Shown in pieces: positions 45,322-57,900 of a DNA stretch of 64,000 nucleotides. The notes beneath the pieces were generated by a model, which saw nothing but the letters and a program-made list of their open reading frames with translations, was not told where the DNA came from and did not search any database. The stretch is from Temnothorax longispinosus (taxonomy: Eukaryota; Arthropoda; Insecta; Hymenoptera; Formicidae). Location: positions 2,108,001-2,172,000 of the forward strand of contig NC_092361.1 in assembly GCF_030848805.1 (NCBI RefSeq). Reading direction: 5' to 3'. Positions within the stretch are counted from its first letter, which is position 1; each line of letters opens with the position of its first letter. The translations under genes and the position numbers were made by a program.

Positions 45322-46249
45322 TGACTATTTTGTTGCTTTAAGATGTGAATTTCCCCTCGGTTTTTACGCTATCTTAAAGCAACAAAATAGCAACAAATTC
45401 TGGTATAAACGTTTATTCGATTTGAGAGCACTCTGTATATTTTTTTTCGCATGGGGGGGGGGGGCCAGCTTGACACAGATTCCAGCCCCACCACATACTA
45501 AAAAACTCATTGAATTGGCTTATTGTTAGATTATTGTAGATTATTGCCGCGTTTCGAAGGACATTCGGCAAAAAGAGCAATCGACTACCCTTGCAAACTG
45601 TAATAGTGGTAATTACATGAAACAACTAAGAAACGATAAGACACTGTTTAAGTAGCAGTTAAATGCAGGTAATTAGCTACGATAATGGCAAATACATGCG
45701 CAACGCAACATTTTACTTACTGAATCATGCGAACGTGTGTCCAATTATTTGTAACAATGTTCGACATTGAGCTTTATCGCTCGCGGAATGAGTAATATGA
45801 TTCAATGTCATACAACACAACTTTAAAACTTGTCACCGGGTTCCAAACTTTTTTAAAGTGTTTGTTTAAAATTGTATTATTTGCCGTAAAAACACGCGAT
45901 CGTATCATTTTATTATTTGTTCAATAACTATTATATCTTCGATACCTTACTTAATTATATCTTAACTAGCCACTTTAATAAATGTAATCAGCAAAAACAG
46001 TAATAAAAACTTAACAATGCAGCATGCATTTCTTGTGGAAAGTTGTCGAAAATACGCTGTGAAAATTGGTCATGCAAAAGCGAGATTACGATGTACCTAT
46101 TATAATCCGGATTTGCTATTTTTATCTCTATATACTATTATCATCTCGAAATAGAAATACCACTTAAAAATATTTTATCAAAAAGAAAATTACATAGGTA
46201 TGTTTAAAAATAAATAAAGTTAACAAAAAAACTAACAAAAATTATTTAA

Positions 46250-47700
46250 ATTCAATATTTTAATAATTTTATTATGTTCTAGACAATTTTTGAATTTTTT
46301 ACATAAATTATACATCTACTTTTAGACACACTTATGACAAAAATTGTATGGTTATTTAAAAAATGACGGCTATTGCGATGAATTATACATATAATTCCAG
46401 TAGTTTAGATATGGAACATTTATGTAGCTATTAGGTTTACGTAAAATAATGACGCAATTAGTATGATAACAATAGTATATATATTGCTTACAGAAATAAC
46501 ACACGATAGTAATATTTCATTCTCGTTGCGTTTCTGAGCTAGCAGTCGTCTTAGCACATGTTAGGTAAATATATACATTGTTTATAAACACAGTCAAAAT
46601 ATATTAATGTATTACAATCTCGCATTAATTCTTGTAACTATCGATTTGTAACAGAAGCAGATACGAGAGGAACAAAGAAAGAAATCCATTAAAATGGCTT
46701 CTTTGAAATACATCGTAAGTTCTATTCAGTAATTATTGTTTAAGGAGGTACATACACTTAAAACGATAAAGAAAAGAATCTGACATTTAAATACATTTAA
46801 AAAATATATTGTATAAAGTTTATTAAAAAATAAGAGATTTTATTATTATAAAAACATATATATATATATATATCCAGATGAGCCGAAATAGCTATACAAA
46901 TATCTTCTCTGAATTTGTTTTGAAAAATTCTTATTCTAAACAAAATGACAGGTATTCGAAACAGACATATCAATTTTAATCACTAATTTTGCAATTACGA
47001 ACAAAGAAATGTATAAAATAAAAAACTTTTACAATATGATAAAAACATTTTAACATGTAGAGTAAACATGTAAAATTCAATTTCAAATAAATCGATGTAA
47101 AACCTTTCAAGATATATCTGGTGCCGATTTCAAAAACACGATTTCAAGAAAGCGCATTTAAAGTTTTAAGGAAAGTTTAAAGTGATTAAGCAACAAGGTG
47201 TTTTACCTGACTTGACAGATTGATCCACTCCTGGTCCATACAGTAGTAATACAATACAACCTTATTTAGCATAACAAATAAAAACATCAAAGATTTGAAA
47301 AATATCAAGCTTTAATAATCGATTTTATTTCTAGGTGTACGTATCTCTTTAACTGGCACAATTTTTACGAGTTAATAATGTTGAATATACTTCGAAAAAG
47401 ATATAATTATGTAGTCAATATATAGTGCTGTCAAGCAAATGTAATGGTACATATTTAAAGAGCATTCCTTCAGGTACAAAATTACTTAAGGAAATTTTGC
47501 TGTACGTCGCTTAGTTTTGCCCGAAAGCTCGATGAAAGAGTAGACCATTTTCGAGAGATCAGAAAAATTACTTTTTACTATCAAAAACGCTTATGTCGCG
47601 TTAAAAATTACACTATAACTCAGAATGTTTATACCAAATTTCGTTGATAATACTGGCACATAAAGACGCATTTACAGTAGGAAAAGTAAGTTTCTACGAT
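46250..47700 (-). repeat. Right arm of the 1.46-kb inverted repeat
   Basis: Inverse of 43859-45321. The high identity of the two arms over AT-rich non-coding DNA suggests recent inverted duplication or gene conversion. Confidence 0.9.
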
Positions 47701-48239
47701 AGATTTAAATTGGCAAAAAGCCTAGTGTCAAGTTTGCCCCGGTGTCGAGTTAGCCCCGGTCTCCCCTACGTATTTTCTAAAAAAACGTTATATTTAAAAA
47801 ATGTTTTCACGTTATCTTGGAGCAACAAAAAAGCAACAAATTCTGGTGTTTGTTCAATTCTGGGTTCTGGTTCAATTTGTTTTTTGGATTTGAGCACTCT
47901 ATAGGTTTTTTATTATGACGACAAGCTGCCCCCCCATTTCGATCGCCGTTTCTTGCTAAACGGCTTGAGCAACAAAATCCGGACTAGAGCAACAAATTAG
48001 CACATAAATAGCACTAAATTTTTTAATAGGTGCGGATTTTTTTGCAATAGTGGGGGGTTAACTTGATAGAGGTGGCATTGGCGTAAAAATGGGCAATACG
48101 CGGCAGTGTTCATAATTGCATGGCATTGCCTTAATTTTATATTATTTATATATAGGATTGACGGCATTGTAGGTATTGACTAAGCATTGTCGGCAGTGTA
48201 CGAAAATGTCGGCAGTGTTTTACAGCAATGTCAAAAATC

Positions 48240-48410
48240 GGCATTGGTGTACAAAATTTTGGGTTGTGAATTCCCCCTCGAAATAACCTTATAAGATGTA
48301 CATACACTGTCGAAATATCATGAATCACAAAAAAAGATTAAGAATAAAATTAAAAATATAAGATGTATATTCTACGTAAAGAAAGATAAAGCAACGATGA
48401 GTCGCTAGCG
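48240..48410 (-). repeat. Inverted copy of the transposon end plus 120 bp of left flank
   Basis: This segment is the inverse of 43691-43855. It contains an internal copy of the terminal repeat and then about 120 bases of what is host flank at the left end (TTCTACGTAAAGAAAGATAA and GCAACGATGAGTCGCT). It is followed directly by the true right end at 48410-48450. Confidence 0.85.
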
Positions 48411-48458
48411 GCATTGGTGTACAAAATTTTGGGTTGTGAATTCCCCCTCGGGTTATTT

Positions 48459-50369
48459 TCTCAGACAGAATTGACAAGCATCACGCGTAATTTTATAGAT
48501 AATATGCGTCTTTTATGAGGATTTGAATATCTGATTATCGAAATAATTCCATTGTCTGGTCGAACGTACAACGACAGCTCATAAAATTGTTATCTTGCGA
48601 TAAGTATCGCGATACGCGAAAGAAGTGTCTAATACTGATATAAACGTAAATTTTGTAATAATCCACTCCTTTCGCCGTTATCGCGTACATCCTGATTAAC
48701 TGCGATTAACGTTTTCTCGTGCTTCAAGATTAGCGATGGTTGATATAAGATAAATCTGCACGGCCGATTTTCCTCGTTTTTTTTTTATTTATTTTGTGAT
48801 TAACTGCGCGCTGTGCAAACACTTGTGCAATACTTTTTAATATTTCCGCGTATTAAAACGGTGTTTCTCGAAAAAAAAAAAGAAAAACGCAGTGACACTT
48901 TATTACGTTTCTCGGAACATCAGTGATTGAGTGATTGTGATTGAGCCAGTAAATTCTTTAGAGCTCGAAGATCATAAATGACACGCAGCTTTCAAAGATT
49001 TAATAGAATATTACGAACGACATTAGAGAATAGAAAATTATGAACCATTAATTAAAAATTCAGTGTTACTCAAATTAAGCGCTTCAACATATAACACGCA
49101 TATAGCTGCTAATTCCTGCTGATGTATTATTCATCGATAACGAATCCTTCGACCGGAGAAATTGCCTAGTCATAATCTTCATGGTCGGCGGAGTGACTCA
49201 CAATGGTCTCTTCCTCTCTCTTCAATCGGAACTTTTGAACAATAAAACTTTTTCAATCGCAGCCCTCCCTTTTTTTCTCTTCCGCCGAAGATCCGATGCA
49301 ATCGCTGTAAATATGCATTTTATTGCCATCTGCACACGGTGTGTGGCACACAATCGCATTGTCGTCCCCCGCGTTTTGCAACGGTATCGCAGTATTACAT
49401 CGTTATTTATTCGTCGCGTTCCACATTGCGGCGAAAATGCATCGTCGCTTACACACACACAAAGGGCGGCTCCACGTTGCCTCTCCATTTTTATTTTTAT
49501 TTTGTATGCGCAACGAGTCACATCCCGGGAGAGTTAATCATTTCCGTTTTTAATTTCCTGCCGTTGGTTTGTGCGGAATTGTGTGTTTCAAACGCGAGGC
49601 TGCTGAACGCTTCGCCGGTGTCTCTTGTGTAACACGAGGATACCCCATACGTCGTCGATGAATTGTAGCGAGGAAAAAAGTTAGAATCAATCGCGCGCAA
49701 TCAAAGCGAGATGCGCGATTTATTAATTTACGCGTTGCTATGGCAAAATCGGGCATTGTGCGGCTCGAGTTCGTATAGGAAAAACGAATAAAAATGCAGA
49801 CAAATGTAGTAGAGATAAAGTAATATTACGTGGCACGACGCAAATATAATACAACGATGAAAAACACAACGTTTCGATAATGGCGAAATACTTGGGGATA
49901 TTTTGTAACATATTATTTCGACGTAATACCTACACTTTCGATTTTACCGGATCAAGGATGACCGTTTGCAAAGTAAAGTGCTCGCGATAAGAGAGAGGTT
50001 TAGCAATCACGGGACGAAGATAATTTTGTTTGGACAAGAAAAAAAAATGGTTAAGTGGGACACAGGTCTTGTGCGCGTCAGAAATCGCCCTTTTGGGTGG
50101 GGCGTTTGCGTTTGATAAAAGGGACGAATGGCTCTGTTCGCATATACGACACGCCAAGTTAGGGCGACCGCCAGCAGTCGCGAAGCAGGAAATCGATCGG
50201 CCGGTCCGCCGCTCTAGTCGGTTTCGTCTCTCCAACCTGATTCCCGGCAATGAGATCACGCGTCCGAAATTTAATTGCATTTCCTCCGGTCGCTGGCCAC
50301 CGTCCAAATGAGCGTTACGCCGGATCGATTTCATCGCGGGAGAAGAATTATTATTTGCCGATCGAATGT
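48459..50369. other. Non-coding stretch
   Basis: No gene was recognised. Open frames on both strands near 49180-49760 and 49930-50440 overlap each other and lack motifs. CpG content is moderate. Confidence 0.4.
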
Positions 50370-51036
50370 CTGCACCGGCTGCTTCGATCGAAGTTTTTTC
50401 GACGACACTGTCGTACACAGAAAGAAAAATATTCTTGATTTAAAAATATCTTCAGTTTCAACGTGGAAATGAGATTATATTGCGTTAAATGTAGAAAACT
50501 TGACAAAATAATCTCGCCCGACTAAGCAGAAGCTAAATAATTTAAAACGGCCAATTTTCGAGCATTTACAAGATGTTAAAATTATATTTAATAATTTCAA
50601 TAGTATGCAGTCGTTAACGTTTTGTGTGCCTTACTTGGCCTTCTTCAGAATAATAAAAAACTAAACGCATTACAATGCATTACAATGCATTGTAATGCGT
50701 TTAGTTTTTTATTGTTCTGCACCGGCTGCTTTGATCGAGTTCTTTCGACGACACTGTCGTACACAAAAAGAAAAATATTCTTGATTTAAAAATATCTTTA
50801 GTTTCAACGTGGAAATGAGATTATATTGCGTTAAATGTAGAAAACTTGACAAAATAATCTCGCTCGACTAAGCAGAAGCTAAATGCATTGTAATGCATTG
50901 TAATGCGTTTAGTTTTTTATTGTTCTGAAGAAGGCCAAGTAAGGCACGAAACATTAACGACTGTATACTATTAAAATTATTAAATATAATTTTAACATCT
51001 TGTAAATGCTCAAAAATTGGCCGTTTTAAATTATGT
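50370..51036. repeat. Palindromic element split by a duplication of its flank
   Basis: An inverted repeat (left arm about 50538-50690, right arm about 50885-51036) has AATTTAAAACGGCCAATTTT at its outer end and TAATGCATTGTAATGCGTTT at its centre. Between the arms lies 50716-50884, a direct copy of the left flank 50370-50537 (CTGCACCGGCTGCTT to AGCAGAAGCTAAAT). The order flank, left arm with centre, flank copy, right arm shows a tandem duplication through a palindromic MITE. Confidence 0.8.
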
Positions 51037-53377
51037 ATAGAAAACTTGCTTGAACAAAGTATTTTATATAGTTCAACCGAAAAAAAGGTTGAAACGATAA
51101 GGTTGAAATTCTTATAAGAAAATTATAAATTGTCGCGTATACATATACGAATATATGTATAAGTTTGGATCTAATACTTCTTTTTTTTCTATGGATTTAT
51201 TCATAATGCTAACGTGAGAGAGGAATGATAGGAACATATTGAGGATATATAAATTATAAGAATATAAATTATATTACTTTCTTGTTTATTTCATTAAAAA
51301 ACTGTACAATATTTCTACACGTAATTGCGTGCAGCAACCGTTCTTATACAGCATAAATTATATCATAGTTCAAAATAATTGTTAATGCTAGACTGCAGTA
51401 ACTATATATATATATCGTATATTTTGTAAAAAGATATTACACCTGTCCTGCGACACTCAATACATGATACGCTTATAACGTAACGTTACACACCGGCGAG
51501 TGAACTTGCTTATCGATGGCAATTCTCGTGAACGTGATAAGATATTCCGGCAAATTTGCGAGAACGAAGAACGATGCAACGTGCATCGCCTCTATGCCTC
51601 TATCCCCGTCCTTTTTTTTCCCCTGCAAGCTCGTCGTCGCGTGCCGAGCAGAAGACGAGCAGCTGGATCGCAGCCCCGAGGCCGAGGTGGAAACGAGGAC
51701 GAGAGCGTTGACTCGCGCGATGTGACGGACATAAATCGCGGATTCTCAATTAACCCTCTACCACTCGACGACCGTCGCGCGACCGTGCGCGGAGAAAGAG
51801 ACGCGACGCGGCTTTGAACGATCGCCGTGGCTGTTATCGATTCGACCTCGCGAATCGCGGCTTCTCTATAGTCCCGGTCACACAAAAGTATCGAGCAAAT
51901 GTTTCTCTCAAGCGCAAAATATATACACCGGGGTTCTCACGTTAATGGTTCGGGATGTGAGCTTAGAGTAAATCCAATCTGATCCTCTACCTTGATCCAT
52001 ATCTAAAGTATCTAAAGCGATCGTGTCGGTTCAAATCTGAGGTATTCCGATTCGAATCCGGGTTAGTCGGGTATACAGGCGCTCGAAGTTAGCCGACTGC
52101 AGCGGTGCAGTTGGTCTCTAGGTGGACCGCGCAGTAAAGGGGTTTACGCTAACGAGATGCCGATTAACGACGATCGTACACGCCGAACGGATCGCGGCCG
52201 GGCAATAGTCGAGGTCAAGTCCTTCTCGGGCAATTGCAGAGCCAGTCGGTCGGTCGATAAGGCTTAACACCTGCACCCGAGCCCGACCGACGCAATCGTT
52301 GGCCCGCACACGATAATCATAACAGTCCCGCTGCCAAAATCCAACCTCGGATCGATCGCTTTCCTTGCACCAATTTTAAATTTATGCGGAACCGACACGA
52401 GCGACTGCAAAACACACAGCTATACGCTGGCCAACTTTTGCTTACGCCCAGGCGGTTCGATAAAATATATTTTAGGCCCAACGCCCCGAGCGATAATATA
52501 CGATTAAATATGTCCGTGAGGTATACATTCGTTTGCGATGAACTAATTTAGGAATGTGTGTCGTTAATATTTTTAAACTTTCCCATTCTTCAAAAATAAT
52601 CCTTTCTTTCGAACTTGCGAGACGATGTTAAAATTAACCCTCCGTCTGTATACGTGGGTCCGAGCCAAAATATCTGCTCGTAACTGTACAACTTGCAAGC
52701 CTGCTAGAATATATTAAATAAACAATATTTGTCAAAATGACTATAAAATCATTAAGTACAATGTAGACAGACGTTTTAAGAATTTTTTCAGATTTTTTAA
52801 AATATTTTAAAGTATAAAGGAAAAATAGCGTTACAGACCCACATATACACGCCGAGGGTGTAAAAAAAGAAAACGTATACAGACGGAGAGTTAAATTCGT
52901 GGCGCATCCGCAATGCTTTCCGAAACCCTTGCCGTCCGTTTCCCACGTTTTTAGTACGCCAACGTCTGGTTAATATCCTTGAGTCTCGAATGTTTATCAA
53001 ACATTCGTGATTATTTCGTCGCAGTCGAGACAGAAGGCACTCGGCGAGGCGAAACTATAGCGCCCTGTCGTGCCCGGTCGCCTTAGTCGGGACTTAAATA
53101 TTTATCCGTCTTATCTAGCCGAAGTGCACTTAAGTGCGCACAAGCCGCATGCATATTCCAGTTAGGATGATGACGCAGAGGTCGCGCGACATCCTCGAAA
53201 CGACCTTGGCGAGAGCGCTCGTGACGAGGACGATCGTGAGGTGAAAGCTCTCCGGACGGCCTTCCGACTGGAAGTCGAACGCACTTGATGACGGACGATG
53301 ATCGTCCACTCTTCTCAGGGACGCCGTTGTCTCCCGCGAAGAGAACGCAGACGTACGGAGGAGATTTCGATCGATCA
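51037..53377. other. Non-coding stretch with CpG-rich patches
   Basis: I find no credible gene. CpG-rich blocks at 51600-51850, 52080-52330 and 52980-53380 hold overlapping frames without motifs. They may be regulatory or alternative promoter DNA of a gene spanning this half of the window. Confidence 0.35.
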
Positions 53378-53597
53378 CACTGAGAAAAAAAATTGTTAAT
53401 CCCAAGAAATGTTTAGTCCGATACGTTCAACTAAACATTTTAGTTAGTTAACTAAATATTAGTTATTTCAACAATTTATTTCGTTTTTTTAATCAAGAAT
53501 TAATTAATTTAACTAATGTTTAGTTAACTAATAAAATGTTTAGTTGAACGTATTGAACTAAATATTTCTTGGGATTGACACTTTTTTTTTCTCAGTG
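53378..53597. repeat. Palindromic MITE, CACTGAGAAAAAAA family, copy 1
   Basis: A 220-bp palindrome begins CACTGAGAAAAAAAATTGTT and ends TTTTTTTTTCTCAGTG. Both arms contain AATCCCAAGAAAT, ACGTTCAACTAAACATTTTA and ACTAA units in inverse. A second copy lies at 54710. Confidence 0.88.
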
Positions 53598-54709
53598 CAA
53601 ATTTCGAAAGGTGGATAACGGAGAATTGAGAAATCGACCCTCGGATTTCAAAGCCCTCCGCGAAATTTCAATCGATATTTAAAGCCCGGGCCTCTTTCCC
53701 TACTGCGGCGCCGAAATTCGATGAATTTCAACTTACATTCTCCAGAAATACACGTATATACCATAGTTTTGCATATGTCTATTGCTTGTTGTGATTATAT
53801 TATAATTGATTCAGTGGGTGTCTTTTAATATTAAACAATTATTATTACAAGCCAATAATTTTTCGAGAAATAAGTTATTGGGTAGAAAAATTCGGGAAGG
53901 CTTCGCCGTTTATAAATTCGTTGCTTTACGGAATGCAAGGATGATGCAAGGATTACGCCATAATTGATCAAAGACGATCGAGGTTGGTGTCGTTGCGTCA
54001 CCACTTACAGCTAATGACTTCGTGCTTTTTGCGCTCGATCATGCGGCTGTCTCCCTCGCCGGATAATCCGTCTTAATCAACCAATCGTACTCCTAAGGAT
54101 AATCGCGACGTTCTTATAATATCGCGAAATTCCCACGAATAATCGAAGATGGGAATAACGTAATAATATATTATGCATGACATAATTCGCCGGCCTGTTA
54201 GGCTTCGTAAGAGCAGCGAATTTTTAAACATTTAATTATGCTCGACGACCTCGAACGCCGCGTTTCACGCTTTCACGCCGCATTTTACCCGAAGCGCGTA
54301 TATAATTAAGATCGCATTTCTAATTTAATGCTGAAGAAAATTAGGGGAAAATAATAAATTTCGCTTTCACGCCCTTCAACTTGGATTCGTTTAATTCGGC
54401 ATGTAAGTAGATCTCGACCAAGAGCGCTCATGTTTGAAGAATCAGTTTGAAAACGTATACGACCTTTCTAACATTAGCACGCCTGTCGCGTACGTACGAT
54501 ACCGTCGTGAAAGTTTGAACAGCTTTCGTCGGTCACCAGCGACTGTGTCAGCGGTCGAAAGTAAAATCGGAGCGACCGCCGCATCTTAGATGCACGGACG
54601 GACCTTGCGTAACTTGATTATAGATCGGCGAATTCTTCTGAGCGTTATACAAAGTGAAAATTTGGATAAATTGAAAATAAGAGCAGTATTTACAAGAATA
54701 ACATTATTA
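53598..54709. other. Non-coding stretch between two copies of the same MITE
   Basis: No gene was recognised. It is mixed AT-rich and CpG-containing DNA. Confidence 0.4.
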
Positions 54710-54930
54710 CACTGAGAAAAAAAATTGTTAATCCCAAGAAATATTTAGTCCGATACGTTCAACTAAACATTTTAGTTAGTTAACTAAATATTAGTTGTTT
54801 CAACAATTTATTTTGTTTCTTTAATCAAGAATTAATTAATTCAACTAATGTTTAGTTAACTAACTAAAATGTTTAGTTGAACGTATCGAACTAAATATTT
54901 CTTGGGATTGACAAATTTTTTTTCTTAGTA
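54710..54930. repeat. Palindromic MITE, CACTGAGAAAAAAA family, copy 2
   Basis: This 221-bp copy has the same structure as the element at 53378-53597, about 95 percent similar by eye, with a degraded right end (CTTAGTA instead of CTCAGTG). Two copies 1.3 kb apart define the ends of the family. Confidence 0.88.
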
Positions 54931-57900
54931 TGACAGTCTTGCCATTAAATCACTAAGAAAAATTAAATCAATCTTGGTAAAAACAGTTTTTCTTTTATTG
55001 CGTCGTGTATATCTTCGAAAATCCGGAAATCTGTACATATATCGCGAGACTTGAAATTGGAATTATTTTTATCCAGAAATGTATGCCAATTGTAAATAAC
55101 TGTATGTGCACGACATAGTTTGCTCATCGTCTTAAGTAGACATTCTCGAGGTCGCGCTGTCGAGAAATTCGATAGTTCGGGTGATCGTGCGTTATCCCAA
55201 GATCGCGATCGAGAGGCGCAAGAATGGATAAGCATCTTGAGGACGAAGAAGAAACCCTCGTCGAGAGATGAGACGTGAAAGTACTCGCTGAACTGCCTGC
55301 GCTCCGCGAACATTTCGCGAGGATCGAATTCCTCGATCGCGATCTGCATACTGTATCTTCGGAACATTGAGCAACGATCTTTCTTTTCCTTGAAAAGTCG
55401 TAGGAGGAAAAGAATAGTGAAATACAGTCCAGAAAGTTCCAGGTATGAAAATTATATATGTGACGTTAAAAAAAAGAATAATGAAACGCTTTACGTATAT
55501 ATAATGAGGAAATAAAAAATGTACACGGCGCACATAATTTATAAACATATAACAGAGAAACTGAGAAATATAACGAGATGATAACGCAACACTTTACCAA
55601 CAAAGTCCGCAGAAAAATTGTTGAATATTTTCGCGCTTGAAACATATATGCTATAAAGTATTTATCGTCTTCCTATGTAGTTTAATTTACAAGTTATTTC
55701 AGCTCTGTTTCTTTGCATCTAACTGAAAATAAATAATCAAGAGCGATTGAAATATCAAATCACGATGGAAGTGTCAAATGGAGTTACTACGGAGAACTTT
55801 GTAATTCACAAAGTTCTCTAATAAAATTATCCGGGAAACATTTATAGATCCGTTTGACGAGAGATCCTCCGATCTTTCTTTTGACTCTCACGGGAGAATG
55901 GCGGTTTCTTTTTAGTTACACAAGGGTTAATTCACGGGGGATGGTACAGGGCGCATTTGCAGGGGCGGGCAGGGGTGAGCGACCGGTCAGAGTGCTTCTT
56001 GGCGAGAGAGGGTACGTCATAAGGACGCAAAGGCGTCGCAATCGATATCCACAGTGCGGTAACACAACGCCGTGGAACGCCGCTGCGATATTTGTCCGCG
56101 ATATTAATTGCGAACAACATATCGAGCGAATCCTTCGAATTTCTTTCGTCGAGAAGCGCCGAATTTTAATCGCCAATTTACGGCGTGCCGGATTTTTTTT
56201 TTAAAGAGATTTACGGACAATTTCGCGGAACGATTCCCCGTTCATGGGCACAGATGATGCGTTTAACTTGACTCATCTTGGTACGAGTACTTCTTTTTTT
56301 TTCACCATATCGGAGAACCGGTTACCGGACAATTAACGACCAGCAATCAACTGAAAATCGTTTTCTCGTCTATTAACTTCGACTTTCCTGCATGCGGACT
56401 ATAGGCAATTTGTACTTGCTGTTAAGTTATTTAAGAGAGAGAATTGCTTTTAATAATTTCTTTGCGAGATAAGCAAACGTGCGCAATTGAGCACAAACAT
56501 ATAGTACGGACATTTTATTAGCTGTTTTACCGGCACCTTGACCTAACTGACCTAACAGATGTTCGTAGAAATGACACGTATGCTAATAGGTGACTGTGCA
56601 ACCGTCCGTCAATATACGAGTTTGCGTATAAAAAGAAAGTAATGCCGCTTCGGTAAAGATGCCATGTATTTTTTTTCTCGCGCGTGTTTTTCGCGTTATT
56701 CGATAATGGATTTCGATGACTCGATCATCGGGTGAATAATCGCACTGATAAGCGATTTTTATAGCGCTCCTCCGTGCGACTAGATAAAGCGCATAGAAAT
56801 GAACAAGGTAAAATTTTTCCACGTGTTCGTATTATGCAATGTGATAGCATATCGATTAATCGCAAAATTAAATTGTCAATAAAAATCATTAGTAGCGAAA
56901 AATCTGATAAGAAATGGCTGCTTATCCGTGAATTCGACGTTATAACGTTGTATTACTTTGAAGCGCACGTTGCAATCATCGTGAGCGCCTGGATAAAAAT
57001 CTCGTAGCTCTGTGTTCCGAGGCGTTCGTTAAAATCAAGGCAAATATATAAATAAAAATAACGCTGGCTCGTTTGTATTCGCAAAGGCGTTCGTTCAAAT
57101 CGATGCAAATATAGCTAGATAAAAGAATTTTTATACCTTCCTCCCCCTCTCTGTCCCGCAGATTTGTAGGGAGGGGGCGGGGGGGCGGGGATAAATTCAG
57201 CGTAAATTTCTGCGATGGTACGCACCGAAAAATTCGTCATTCGCGCGACGAAAACGAGCAAATGCAGGAAGAGAGCTGAGCGAGCATCTCGCATAAAAAT
57301 GTGCATATTATCGTACGTACGGCATAAATATCGCGTTGCTAAATGTGCCGTCGCGGTTGAGCGGGTTTTAGGGAAACAAAGAACACAATTCCCGCGACCC
57401 CGCGTCTCGTGTTTCTCCGTTCGTGCCTACGCGAACGGATTCGCGATTCGACGTCGTCATTGTGAATTTGCGTTTCCGCGGCTGCGAATCGTTCCTTCGT
57501 GACCGTCCACGGAAATCCGACGATTCCGACGAAATTTAATCGCTATTTGTGAGAAAGTGGCGAGACGGAAGAAGAACATCAGAAGACTGTTTTACGAAAA
57601 AGAGCTGAACGGAGGGTCGAAAATTTTGCGGATCGAGAAACGACATAAAAATTCGACGCAACACACCAATTGATTTAGGGACACAACGTGTAAAAATTCA
57701 AGCCGAGGCACCCGGGACCAGGGGAGAATTTAATTTCCGGTGAGAAAGAATTTCATGATACACACGTCGTATTATTATACCGTGAATAGTATTGGACTTC
57801 ATAGAATATTATACATATCGTGATCCAAACGACGGAGAATTTGCATTAAGATAACTTGCGCGGCTTGAAACTGCAAAAATATGTAAATCGCGATCGTTTA

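Larger units (their letters stand above)
43812..48450. mobile_element. 4.6-kb TIR transposon with giant internal inverted arms (hAT-like by target site)
   Basis: The ends are perfect inverted repeats of about 41 bp: the left begins CGAGGGGGAATTCACAACCC and includes ATTTTGTACACCAATGCCG, and the right is its exact inverse. An 8-bp GGTTATTT duplication flanks the element. Inside, 43859-45321 and 46250-47700 are near-identical inverted arms of about 1.46 kb around a roughly 930-bp spacer, so the single strand could form a very long hairpin. No transposase frame was recognised. The region 48000-48260 has many GGCATTG/GGCAGTG units, like subterminal binding repeats of hAT elements. Superfamily is inferred from target size only. 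Confidence 0.75.

Noticed and set aside
52020..52110. tRNA-like string GATTCGAATCCGGG
   Set aside because: It resembles a B box, but no A box, acceptor stem or cloverleaf could be built around it.
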